This document shows, piece by piece, positions 1-7,557 of a DNA stretch of 24,119 nucleotides; the first letter of the stretch is position 1, and every line of letters begins with the position of its first letter. Origin of the DNA: Alistipes sp. CAG:435 (GTDB lineage Bacteria; Bacteroidota; Bacteroidia; Bacteroidales; UBA932); contig FR893108.1 in the NCBI GenBank assembly GCA_000433355.1, positions 1-24,119 on the forward strand. The letters are read 5' to 3'. The notes beneath the pieces were generated by a model, which was not told where the DNA came from, searched no databases, and saw only the letters and a program-made list of their open reading frames with translations. The position numbers were made by a program, and so were the translations under genes.

Positions 1-41
1 GAGAGCCCCCAAAATGAAGCAGGTTATTTTTTAACATTTAC

Positions 42-49
42 TAAATTTG
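42..49 (+). promoter_or_regulatory. Possible -7 box for the GH9 gene
   Basis: TAAATTTG fits the Bacteroidetes -7 consensus TAnnTTTG and lies 58 nt before the GH9 start codon. No clear TTTG -33 element is seen about 20 nt upstream, where the sequence reads agcagg, so this is only a candidate. Confidence 0.3.
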
Positions 50-106
50 CGTCTTTAAGACTATATTCATTAATTTTTTGAAAAGAATCGCATAAACCAC
101 AGGATA

Positions 107-2989
107 ATGAAAAGATTAGTTTCCATCGCGCTCCTGGCTTTGGCCGCCGTCCAGACTTTCGCCGGATCTTGGGTCAGAATCAACCAGATAGGCTATCTGC
201 CGGAGGCCACCAAGGTGGCGGTCTTTATGAGTAATGAGGCTGTCCAGGTCAATGGTTTCGAGTTGGTTGATGCCTTTGCCGGTGAGGCCGTCTGGAGGTC
301 TGACGCCGTGAGGCCGATGGGGGCGCTTGGGCAGATGAAGACAACCTGCCGCCTGGATTTCAGTGCCTTGAAGACCGACGGTGCCTATTATATTAAGGTA
401 TTGTCATCAGGAGGCGAGACCCGCTCGGAGATATTCCCGATAAATCCTAAGGTTTATGACGGAGCGGCCGATTTTGTGCTGAACTATATGCGTCAGCAGC
501 GTTGCGGTTGGAACCCTTTCTTCAAAGACAGTTGTCATCGCAAGGACGGAATCATCGTCGGGCATCCGGATCCTAAGAAAGACAGCACTTTCCTTGACGT
601 GACCGGAGGTTGGCACGACGCTTCGGACTGCCTCCAGTACACAACCACCTCAGCCAACGCGATTTACCAGATGATGTTCGCCTATCAGAGCAATCCGGAG
701 GCATTCTCGGACAATCATCTGGCTGACGGAACGCCGGGTCGGAACGGGATTCCTGACATCATAGATGAGATTTACTGGGGACTCAAATGGCTTGACAAGA
801 TGAACCCTGAGCCGGGTGAGATGTACAATCAGATCGCGGATGACCGTGACCATGTCGGAATGCGTGTCCCGAATGACGACCAAGCTGACTATGGTTGGGG
901 AAAAGGCGAGTACAGGCCGGTGTGGTTCTGCTCCGGTGAGCCTCAGCAGAGAGGCAAGCGTGGGGACAAGAACAAGACGACCGGAGTGGCCAGCACCGCA
1001 GGAAAGTTCGCTTCGGACTTCGCCTTTGGCGCAGAGATCCTGAAGCCTTTCTATCCTGAGTTTGCGGAGAAGATAGGTGCCAAGGCGCAGGCCGCCTACG
1101 ATGCCGGAGTAGCCAAGCCAGGTGTCTGCCAGACCGCCTCGGTGGTTTCCCCTTACATCTACGAGGAGGATAACTGGGTGGATGATATGGAGTTGGCCGC
1201 CTACGAGATGTTCCGCCGCACCGGCGACAAGAAGTACAGAACCGAGGCCATTGAATATGCCCGCCGCGAGCCGGTGACCCCTTGGATGGGAGCCGACAGC
1301 GCCCGCCACTACCAGTGGTATCCTTTTATGAATATGGGGCATTACCGCATCGCGAGGAACTTCGGCGGCAAGGTCTCGGCGGAGTTCATAAGGAACATCC
1401 GTTCGGGCATCCAGCGTGTCTATGAGCGCGGCAAGGATCATCCTTTCATGTTCGGCATTCCGGGAATATGGTGCTCGAACAATCTGACCTCGGCGATGCT
1501 GACCCAGTGCATCCTTTACCGTGAACTGACCGGTGACACGACCTATCAGGAGATGGAAGGTGCTCTGCGTGACTGGCTTCTGGGTTGCAATCCATGGGGC
1601 GTGAGCATGATCGTTGAGCTTCCGAAAGGTGGAATATTCCCGACCCAGCCTCATTCTTTCATCATCAACTACAAGATGGGCAACACCACCGGTGGTTTGG
1701 TTGACGGTCCTGTCTATGCGACGATATTCGGAAGTCTTCTGGGCATCCGTACCGATGGTGGAGTCAACTACGAGGAGTTCCAGCCGGGCGATTTGGTTTA
1801 CCACGACAGCACTCACGACTATTCCACCAACGAGCCGACAATGGATGGCACGGCCTCGCTGACATTTCCGTTGTCTTACTATCAGCGTGAGGGAAGGGTT
1901 TGTTCGGAGGAGGCGCGCGGCGGCATTGGACCTTGCCGTCCTGTTGCTACGCAACCCTATCCGGGCGAATGGACGGCAAAATCCAATGCTGCCGCGCTTT
2001 CCGCTGACGGAGCCGCTGAATTAACTGACGCTTCTGCCGGCAAAGTAGCAAATGCAAGTGATGGCTCTGCAACTGAAGATGCTGTTGTAAATACTGGTTC
2101 TTTTGGTGATAACTCCAAAATGAAGGAGAATATTTCCACCAAAGGCATAGTGAATGAAAATCTCGGCTCTTCGGGCGAAGGCGTCGGTGGCAATGGATGC
2201 CGCGGGCCATTCACCCGGATAGGGTCGCGAAGCGATAGGCCCGCGGTGTCTATTGCCACCGACGCCCCCACCAATAATACCCAACCCGACAATAACATCT
2301 ACCAAGACGGCGGAATAATCAGAACCGACCCGTCAGTCAAGCACATAGACTTTGTGTTCACCGCCGCCGACAAGGCCGACGGAGCGGAAAGAATCATCTC
2401 CACATTGAGAAAATACAACATCAAAGGCGGATTCTTCTTCACCGGAGAGTTCTTCGAGATGTACCCTGATGTTGTCAGAAGACTTGTCGCCGAAGGACAC
2501 TACGTCGGAAGCCACTCCTACGGCCACCTGCTCTACGCCCCTTGGGGCAACCGTGACTCACTTCTGGTGACAAGGCAAGAGTTCAACAAGGATATATTCA
2601 AGAGCTACAAAGTGTTGCGGGAGTTCGGCATCACGAATGCACCGTATTTCATCCCGCCGTACGAGCACTACAACGCGACAATCTCCTCATGGGCCAGACA
2701 GCTTGGATTGCAGGTCATCAACTACACCCCCGGAACCCTCACCAACGGCGACTACACCACCCCCGAAATGAAGCGTTATTTCAGCAGCAAGGAGATTCTC
2801 GGCAGGATTTGGGAATATGAAAGGACGGATCCCAATGGTCTGAACGGCCACATCATGCTGATCCATTTCGGAACGGATCCGGCCAGGACTGACAAGTTCT
2901 ACGACAAACTGCCTGGGCTGATCAGGGAGTTGCGTCGTAAAGGATATTCATTCACACCATTGAAAGACAATGATCAAGCACATCTATAA
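107..2989 (+). CDS. Secreted GH9 cellulase-like hydrolase fused to a NodB-like deacetylase domain
   Basis: The 960-residue protein starts with a signal peptide (about residues 1-20, MKRLVSIALLALAAVQTFAG), so it is exported. An N-terminal Ig-like domain (about 20-115) precedes a GH9 catalytic domain (about 120-595). The GH9 motif GGWHDASD places the catalytic aspartates at D171 and D174, and STNEPTMDG places the likely acid/base at E576. GH9 enzymes invert beta-1,4-glucan bonds. A low-complexity linker (about 600-742) leads to a NodB/CE4 fold (about 743-950), with its metal-binding HSYGH at 803-807. The usual TFDDG motif is replaced by FTAADKADG (751-759), so deacetylase activity is uncertain. 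The linker is encoded by two inverted stem-loop repeats and the DNA between them. The 3' end overlaps the next gene by 20 nt. I am sure of the two-domain assignment; the substrate is inferred as a plant or microbial beta-glucan. Confidence 0.9.
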   Translation: MKRLVSIALLALAAVQTFAGSWVRINQIGYLPEATKVAVFMSNEAVQVNGFELVDAFAGEAVWRSDAVRPMGALGQMKTTCRLDFSALKTDGAYYIKVLSSGGETRSEIFPINPKVYDGAADFVLNYMRQQRCGWNPFFKDSCHRKDGIIVGHPDPKKDSTFLDVTGGWHDASDCLQYTTTSANAIYQMMFAYQSNPEAFSDNHLADGTPGRNGIPDIIDEIYWGLKWLDKMNPEPGEMYNQIADDRDHVGMRVPNDDQADYGWGKGEYRPVWFCSGEPQQRGKRGDKNKTTGVASTAGKFASDFAFGAEILKPFYPEFAEKIGAKAQAAYDAGVAKPGVCQTASVVSPYIYEEDNWVDDMELAAYEMFRRTGDKKYRTEAIEYARREPVTPWMGADSARHYQWYPFMNMGHYRIARNFGGKVSAEFIRNIRSGIQRVYERGKDHPFMFGIPGIWCSNNLTSAMLTQCILYRELTGDTTYQEMEGALRDWLLGCNPWGVSMIVELPKGGIFPTQPHSFIINYKMGNTTGGLVDGPVYATIFGSLLGIRTDGGVNYEEFQPGDLVYHDSTHDYSTNEPTMDGTASLTFPLSYYQREGRVCSEEARGGIGPCRPVATQPYPGEWTAKSNAAALSADGAAELTDASAGKVANASDGSATEDAVVNTGSFGDNSKMKENISTKGIVNENLGSSGEGVGGNGCRGPFTRIGSRSDRPAVSIATDAPTNNTQPDNNIYQDGGIIRTDPSVKHIDFVFTAADKADGAERIISTLRKYNIKGGFFFTGEFFEMYPDVVRRLVAEGHYVGSHSYGHLLYAPWGNRDSLLVTRQEFNKDIFKSYKVLREFGITNAPYFIPPYEHYNATISSWARQLGLQVINYTPGTLTNGDYTTPEMKRYFSSKEILGRIWEYERTDPNGLNGHIMLIHFGTDPARTDKFYDKLPGLIRELRRKGYSFTPLKDNDQAHL
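1916..1996 (+). repeat. Palindromic element copy 1, within the GH9-NodB linker coding sequence
   Basis: Two 26-bp arms (1916-1941 and 1971-1996) match as an inverted repeat with three mismatches, around a 29-nt loop (1942-1970). The loop contains CCCTATCCGGGCGAAT. The element is 81 nt, exactly 27 codons, and stays open in the host frame, giving a peptide that includes PYPGEW. A second copy lies inverted at 2181-2265, with 24 of 29 loop bases identical. Confidence 0.85.
2181..2265 (-). repeat. Palindromic element copy 2, inverted, within the GH9-NodB linker
   Basis: Arms 2181-2208 and 2238-2265 pair over 28 bp with three mismatches around a 29-nt loop. The reverse complement of the loop contains CCCTATCCGGGTGAAT, nearly identical to the loop at 1942-1970. 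Read on the minus strand it also encodes PYPGEW, so this is the same element in the opposite orientation. On the plus strand it is read through as part of the host protein. Confidence 0.85.
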
Positions 2990-3986
2990 GATTGAAGGAA
3001 AGTTCGAGTTTGAGTCCGGCGGAAGCATTGACAATCTGGAGGTTGCCTACCACACATCGCCGTTTGGATATTCACCGGACAAGAAAGTGATCTGGCTATG
3101 CCACGCCCTCACCGCGGATTCTGATCCGGAGGGTAGTTGGTGGCCAGCTCTGGTAGGTCCCGGCAGACTGATCGACACCGGGAAATATTTCGTCATCTGC
3201 GCCAACGTCCTTGGTTCGGCCTGCGGTTCGTCAAGCCCGGCGTCAACCAATCCGAAAACCGGCAAGCCCTACTATTTCGATTTCCCCAGAGTGACCGTGC
3301 GTGACACCGTCCGCGCCTTCGATCTTCTGCGCCAACATCTTGGAATAGAGAAAATTGATATGCTGATCGGAACATCGATGGGCGGATTTATGTCCTTTGA
3401 GTGGGCCGTGATGCGTCCCGGCATATTCGGAAAGATATTCTTCATCGCCACCGGTGCCCGCGTGACCCCTTGGCTCGCCGGATTCAACGCAGCCAGCCGC
3501 CTCGCCCTTCTCGCTGATCCGACCTTCAAGGAGCATCGTGACCTGAATGGCGGCATGGAGGGTCTCAAGGCTGCCCGCGCGATCGCCCTGCTGACATATC
3601 GCTGTGAGGAGGGCCTCTTCAAGCAGAACGAGGACAGTGACGACACCATCTTCGCCGGCAAGGTCGGCTCATATTACCGTCACCAGACCTCCAAGTTCGT
3701 CAAGGATTGGGATGCATATTCCTATCTATATGTCTGTGACGAGGTTGACAGCAACAATGTAGGACGTGGCCGTGGAGGTGTCGCCGCCGCTCTGTCCCAA
3801 ATCAAGACGGACTGCACCTTCATCTGTATGTCCTCAGACGAGCTTTTCCCGCCCGAGGATATGCGCCCCCTCTCGGAATTGATCCCCGGCTCCCGCTACC
3901 GCCAGATCGAGACCCCCTACGGCCACGACGGCTTCCTCATCGAAACCGCCGCCATCGCCGAGATCCTCGCCCCGGCTATGCCGTAA
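2970..3986 (+). CDS. metX: MetX-like homoserine O-acetyltransferase family alpha/beta hydrolase
   Basis: This 338-residue cytoplasmic protein has the alpha/beta-hydrolase layout of MetX, which transfers an acetyl group from acetyl-CoA to homoserine in methionine synthesis. The nucleophile is S136 in GTSMGG. The other triad members are probably D290 in SSDELFPPED and H319 in YGHDGF. The oxyanion-region motif reads NVLGSACGSSSPAS, close to the family's NVLGG-x-GTTGPSS form. The start at 2970 gives the expected family N-terminus (MIKHIYKIEGKFEFESGG) and lies inside the last codons of the GH9 gene, a 20-nt overlap that suggests translational coupling. No nearby gene belongs to methionine metabolism. 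Acyl-donor specificity (acetyl or succinyl) cannot be read here, and Bacteroidetes often carry more than one member, so the symbol is provisional. Confidence 0.82.
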   Translation: MIKHIYKIEGKFEFESGGSIDNLEVAYHTSPFGYSPDKKVIWLCHALTADSDPEGSWWPALVGPGRLIDTGKYFVICANVLGSACGSSSPASTNPKTGKPYYFDFPRVTVRDTVRAFDLLRQHLGIEKIDMLIGTSMGGFMSFEWAVMRPGIFGKIFFIATGARVTPWLAGFNAASRLALLADPTFKEHRDLNGGMEGLKAARAIALLTYRCEEGLFKQNEDSDDTIFAGKVGSYYRHQTSKFVKDWDAYSYLYVCDEVDSNNVGRGRGGVAAALSQIKTDCTFICMSSDELFPPEDMRPLSELIPGSRYRQIETPYGHDGFLIETAAIAEILAPAMP

Positions 3987-4012
3987 CTTCGATGTCTATC
4001 CTGGAGGAGCGA

Positions 4013-4144
4013 TTACCTTAAATAACGCTCTCGGATCCAAATATCAAGAAACAGGTCATAAACTTGATAGACCCCTGTTTCTTTGACCCTGTCGCAAAAG
4101 TATTTGGCACCGTCATAACCGGTAGTGATGAATGGATTTATCAT
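4013..4144 (-). pseudogene. Internally deleted remnant of an AAA-ATPase gene
   Basis: A 43-codon minus-strand reading frame begins MINPFITTGYDGAKYFCDRV, which resembles the extreme N-terminus of the Bacteroidetes ATP-binding protein family that precedes its Walker A motif. It then runs directly into GVYQVYDLFLDIWIRERY, which resembles the C-terminal part of the same family. The P-loop and the rest of the ATPase core are missing. An inverted repeat, AAGAAACAGG (4046-4055) with CCTGTTTCTT (4074-4083), spans the junction. I infer a deletion derivative that no longer encodes a functional ATPase. The family match is from memory of its sequence style. Confidence 0.6.
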
Positions 4145-4649
4145 ATTCACAATGTCTTATGATACCAATATGACATTTATCATTTTATGATAAAATTTGT
4201 ACGCGGTAGAAAACAGGGGGATTCTCCCGTTTGTGTTGGGGATTCTTATCGCTGTTGTGCGGAAGCCTGGCAAGGTAAGGGTGTGTGAAGAAAAGCGGTG
4301 TGTGGTGGCGAACGTTAAGGTGGTGGTATGTGTGTGTGGTGGGGCTGGCTCGTGGCATTTAACTGATTGATATTTAGGCTTATGATGTTGTTCCTGGTGC
4401 GGTTCCAACCATCAGGCAAGAGCTCTTGTCCTTGATTACCAGTCATTTATCTGCCACGCCCTCATTCTCAATGGGTGATGTCTAACTTCTTGAATATCAG
4501 TTAAAAGTCGCCTCGCCTTTAGTCGAATCAACCCAAAGGCATTTCTTTAATGCATTGAATATCATTACCTAATCCTCCACGCATTTCACGTATCCACTTT
4601 GCCCCGGTGCCACCATCACAGGTGTTGTCATCTGCGAAAATATTACTAT
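4145..4649. other. Intergenic stretch without a convincing gene
   Basis: The left half (about 4260-4350) is rich in GTG and GTGT runs, and a perfect 12-bp palindrome CAAGAGCTCTTG lies at 4417-4428. No open frame here resembles a protein with confidence. Together with the ATPase remnant to the left it looks like decayed DNA. Confidence 0.5.
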
Positions 4650-4949
4650 ATGAAATTATTTCACACATTTATCCAGCAAGCGGCTTATGACGTCTTGGTT
4701 GAAAATAGAAAGACGGCTTTGCGGCGTAGCGGGGGCATGATTCTTCATGGTGAAGGGGGATGGATGACAGCCGAGGAGATTGCCGAGGCGATAAACAAGA
4801 ATCCAGATTATGGATGGCATTATCATCCTTTGACGGCCGATCAAGTCAGTGAAGCCTTGATGGAGGTCGTAAGGACAGACAAGCGTTTTGCGTGGTTCCG
4901 ATCATTTTACCCAGAGCAGATAAAATTTGGGGCATACTGTGATGATTGA
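4650..4949 (+). CDS. Small HARE-like winged-helix protein
   Basis: The 99-residue product starts MKLFHTFIQQAAYDVL; an in-frame ATG 51 nt upstream adds residues that fit no pattern I know, so the internal start is preferred. Residues about 38-80 (GWMTAEEIAEAINKN, then LTADQVSEALMEVV) have the helix-turn-helix pattern of HARE/HB1-type domains. That pattern matches the small protein at 22769-22975, which has T-x-E-x-IAE-x-IN followed by VT-x-AQV. I infer a nucleic-acid-binding protein; its target is unknown. It stands alone, flanked by remnants, and is followed by a strong hairpin at 4999-5042. It could be a leftover of a larger element. Confidence 0.6.
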   Translation: MKLFHTFIQQAAYDVLVENRKTALRRSGGMILHGEGGWMTAEEIAEAINKNPDYGWHYHPLTADQVSEALMEVVRTDKRFAWFRSFYPEQIKFGAYCDD

Positions 4950-4998
4950 CAAGAGTCGACACGTATGTCTGAATGATTTTAATGTGCTGTAAATTCGA

Positions 4999-5042
4999 CA
5001 AGGCACCGCCGATTCTCCGAAACGAGGGATGGCGGTGCCTTG
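4999..5042 (+). terminator. 12-bp stem hairpin downstream of the small HTH gene
   Basis: CAAGGCACCGCC (4999-5010) pairs perfectly with GGCGGTGCCTTG (5031-5042) around a 20-nt loop, 50 nt after the stop codon. No U-run follows, so it is either a stem that aids termination or an unrelated palindromic repeat. Confidence 0.45.
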
Positions 5043-5090
5043 GTGATGTCAAGAGTCTAAATTTCTCAGTGATTTTTCGGGGGGGCGCTT

Positions 5091-5171
5091 GGGCAACGTT
5101 TTCGGGCTGAAATGTCTCTCAAGAGTGTTGCGGAACACTCTTGGGGAACGAAAATGACCCAATGCGTTGCC
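5091..5171 (+). repeat. Nested stem-loop of unknown role
   Basis: A perfect 10-bp stem, CAAGAGTGTT (5120-5129) with AACACTCTTG (5134-5143), closes a GCGG tetraloop. Outside it CGTTTTCG (5097-5104) can pair with CGAAAATG (5149-5156), and GGCAACG (5092-5098) with CGTTGCC (5165-5171). The outer pairings partly compete. It could be a structured RNA or a palindromic element. Confidence 0.5.
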
Positions 5172-5553
5172 TGAGGGATCTTGAGTTCATAAAGGCCAAT
5201 GGCGATGCCTTCAAGTGGTGGCCGGACTTGAGGGGTGTCACTATCAGTTATGTCCACGAATCAGAAGCGGGATGACTTGTGGTTTTCTAATACAATGCGC
5301 ACTGAAATCTGGATCAACTTGTTCGGATTACCGAGGCGGGTTGTCGGGTTGAGCGCCTTGCAGGGAGCTCTGAGCGTAGATTGTGTGCCTCATGGAGTGG
5401 TATCTTCGGGGGTATCATCAAGAAATTTCTGTTTTTTATGAATTGCATGTGTTTCTTTTCGTTTTTTACGTTTACAATTCCGATATTGCGGGCGGGTTCC
5501 GTAAGGGATCCAGTGACCAAATAACATTCATCATCACCACTTCAACTATGGAG
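5172..5553. other. Intergenic stretch, no supported gene
   Basis: The only short open frame that looks protein-like is 5162-5275, a 37-codon frame containing FIKANGDAFKWWPDL. I do not recognise it and cannot tell whether it is a remnant. The rest is AT-rich with no usable promoter, terminator or reading frame. Confidence 0.4.
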
Positions 5554-5641
5554 ACTACAGAGAGAAACAGTGCCGTCAGGCGGAATGCCGGTGACTAACT
5601 ACAGAGAGAAACAGTGCCGTCAGGCGGAATGCCGATGACTA
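5554..5641 (+). repeat. Tandem duplication, 44-bp period, two copies
   Basis: The copy at 5554-5597 and the copy at 5598-5641 both read ACTACAGAGAGAAACAGTGC through to TGACTA and differ at one base (CCGGTG or CCGATG). The near identity implies a recent duplication. It sits just before the Rpn remnant. Confidence 0.9.
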
Positions 5642-5747
5642 AACTACCATTAACCAAGGGGCCATATTCCTGAAAGTCGCTGATTGAAAGGCTGATGAAT
5701 ATGACAGTCCGGTTGCGGCATGGTGCCGGATATTCAGAAATTTCGCT

Positions 5748-6125
5748 ATGTTTGCGAAGTCGAGGTCGGAGAAAGACGCTGAGTTTGTGAGGTTGGAACG
5801 GGCGATGCGTGTCAGCGGTCTTGACGACAAGGAGATTGACAACTATTTCAGCGATATGATGACAGAGAAAGAGATGCGCCCGTACATAGAGGGAGCCAGA
5901 CAGCAGGGCTATCGAAAGGGCTTTGAGGCCGGTGTCGAACAGGGCACGGCGGAAGGCGTCGAGAAGGGTATAGAGAAAGGTATAGAGAAGGGTATAGAGA
6001 AGGGGGAAGAGCAAGGCATAGAGAAAGTCGCCAAGTCTTTGCTGTCGTTAGGCATCCCGGTTGAGCAGATCGGGATTGCCACGGGATTGTCTCTTGAGCG
6101 AATCGAGGCATTGAGGCAGAGTTGA
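5748..6125 (+). pseudogene. C-terminal remnant of an Rpn-family PD-(D/E)XK nuclease/transposase
   Basis: This 125-residue frame carries the C-terminal part typical of Rpn (recombination-promoting nuclease) proteins: a helical segment (FVRLERAMRVSGLDDKEIDNY), then G-rich helical repeats (EGVEKGIEKGIEKGIEKGEEQG), then the closing motif VAKSLLSLGIPVEQIGIATG with LSLERIEAL. The N-terminal nuclease domain, with its D and E-x-K residues, is absent. The frame is open upstream only to a stop at 5685, so what remains cannot cut DNA. Intact members are usually about 280-320 residues. It is probably a decaying copy in a region of other decayed genes; a minor alternative is a short, separately used regulatory fragment. 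Confidence 0.75.
5961..6008 (+). repeat. 12-bp tandem repeat, four units, encoding GIEK
   Basis: Units of the type GAGAAGGGTATA run head to tail at 5961, 5973, 5985 and 5997, the last one diverging. They encode the EKGI repeats of the Rpn remnant. Such repeats change copy number easily by slippage. Confidence 0.85.
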
Positions 6126-6286
6126 GATAATCTTCCAATTCATGACATCGAAGGTCTTTTAGGGGGGGCCGATGCGTTTCGTGACCGCTAAAGAATCGGT
6201 TGTTTGGTGGAGTTTCACCAACATATTCATGATTTCACAACGAATTTCCGGGGTTGGCGGTAATTGACTGGGAATAACCACTTATT

Positions 6287-6318
6287 TTTCGTGATGTTGA
6301 AAGTGTCGGATAAATTTG
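6287..6318 (+). promoter_or_regulatory. Bacteroidetes-type promoter for butyrate kinase
   Basis: TAAATTTG (6311-6318) fits the -7 consensus TAnnTTTG, and a TTTC at 6287-6290 lies 20 nt upstream in the -33 position (consensus TTTG). Transcription would begin near 6325, leaving a leader of about 73 nt before the ATG at 6398. Confidence 0.5.
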
Positions 6319-6397
6319 AAGTGGGAAAGGTTCTCCTGTCGCGTGTTTGCGGTTCGTGGGACATGTGAGGGATGCCTGCCAAGAAAACGAAACTGAC

Positions 6398-7549
6398 ATG
6401 ACAAATCAAAAAGGGCGGTTGCTGGCGATCGACACGGGATCGACATCGACGAAGATCGGGTACTTTGTGGACGGGGAACTTGCGTTCGAGGAGAATCTTG
6501 GGCACAAGGCGGAGGATTTGGCCGGGTTCAAGGATGTGATGGAGCAGGACACGCTGCGGCGGGATGATGTAAGAATATTCATGCGCGGCAAGGGGATCCA
6601 CGCACAGGACATCGACATCGTGATGGCGCGTGGCGGACTCTTCTATCCGGTGGTCACGGGAATATATTCAGTGAACGAGGACATGCGGGAGGTGCTGCGG
6701 AGCTGCAAGTACGGGAGGCACGCCTGCAACCTGAGCGCGATCATCGCTGACGATCTGGCGAAAGAGATAACAGAAAAGAACGTTGCCAGAGGAGTTGAGA
6801 TGCCTTTCGGAGTCTGCCGGGCGTACATTGCCGACCCGCCGATGGCTGATGAGATGCTGCCGGAGTGCCGTGTGGGAGGTTTGCCGGAATTCCAGCGCAG
6901 ACCGTTCTTTCATGCGCTCAACTCAAGGGCTGTCGTCAGGCGCTATCTGAAAGATCACGGGTATATCCAGAATGACATCACCGCCATTGTCGCCCATATC
7001 GGCGGCGGGATCACCGTCACTCTTCACAGGAACGGAAAGGTGATTGATTCCAACAACGGAGTCGGAGGAGACGGACCGTTCACCCCGGAGAGAGTCGGCT
7101 CTTGTCCTGGTTTCCAATTGGTTGACCTCTGCTACAGCGGTGAATATTCCAAAGCGGAGATAAAGAAGAAACTGATGGGCAAGGGCGGAGCCGTGGCGTT
7201 CTTCGGGACGAATGACCTCAAGGAGATTGTCCGCAGGGGAGAGGATGGTGATGTCCGGGCAAAGGTCTGGATGGAGGCCTTTGTTCTCAACATCGCCAAG
7301 TATATCGCTTCGGAGGCCGCTGATGTCTGTGGGAAAGTGGATGTAATCCTGCTGACCGGAGGGGGAGCCTATGGGCGGGACATCGTGAGCGGAATCCGCA
7401 AGAGGGTGGAGTTCATCGCCCCCGTTGAGGTCTATCCCGGAGAGTTCGAGCTGCAAAGCCTTGCCGAACACGGGTACGACATTCTCTCCGGCAACGCCAC
7501 CATCCTTTCCTACGACAAGGATGCCCCGGAACCGGATCCGTTTGTTTGA
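6398..7549 (+). CDS. buk: Butyrate kinase (acetokinase family)
   Basis: The 383-residue cytoplasmic enzyme interconverts butyryl phosphate plus ADP with butyrate plus ATP. It has the ASKHA phosphate motif LLAIDTGSTSTKIGYF at the N-terminus, ARGGLFYPVVTGIYSVNEDM, the conserved block RPFFHALNSRAVVRRYLKDHG, the glycine-rich HIGGGITVTLHRNGK, and the adenosine motif LLTGGGAYG near the C-terminus. The ATG at 6398 is preferred over the in-frame ATG at 6347 because it begins just before the conserved strand. No phosphotransbutyrylase gene is adjacent, although ptb and buk are often paired. It may also act on branched or other short acyl phosphates. It converges on the TolC gene across an array of palindromes. 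Confidence 0.88.
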   Translation: MTNQKGRLLAIDTGSTSTKIGYFVDGELAFEENLGHKAEDLAGFKDVMEQDTLRRDDVRIFMRGKGIHAQDIDIVMARGGLFYPVVTGIYSVNEDMREVLRSCKYGRHACNLSAIIADDLAKEITEKNVARGVEMPFGVCRAYIADPPMADEMLPECRVGGLPEFQRRPFFHALNSRAVVRRYLKDHGYIQNDITAIVAHIGGGITVTLHRNGKVIDSNNGVGGDGPFTPERVGSCPGFQLVDLCYSGEYSKAEIKKKLMGKGGAVAFFGTNDLKEIVRRGEDGDVRAKVWMEAFVLNIAKYIASEAADVCGKVDVILLTGGGAYGRDIVSGIRKRVEFIAPVEVYPGEFELQSLAEHGYDILSGNATILSYDKDAPEPDPFV

Positions 7550-7557
7550 TAGTCTTT

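Noticed and set aside
650..1954. Long antisense open frame (434 codons) opposite the GH9 domain
   Set aside because: It lies wholly opposite a well-supported GH9 domain, its translation is rich in R, H and V with no known motif, and such frames arise from codon bias at balanced GC.
4518..4638. Minus-strand fragment containing DGGTGAKWIREMRGGLGNDI
   Set aside because: The 35-residue stretch looks protein-like but has no start codon, no upstream frame and no family I recognise; too weak to list.
5162..5275. 37-codon frame with FIKANGDAFKWWPDL
   Set aside because: No recognisable family or ribosome-binding site, and it overlaps the stem-loop; it may be a remnant but cannot be supported.
6347..6397. 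Longer N-terminus of butyrate kinase
   Set aside because: The extra 17 residues do not resemble the family, whose first strand begins just after the ATG at 6398.
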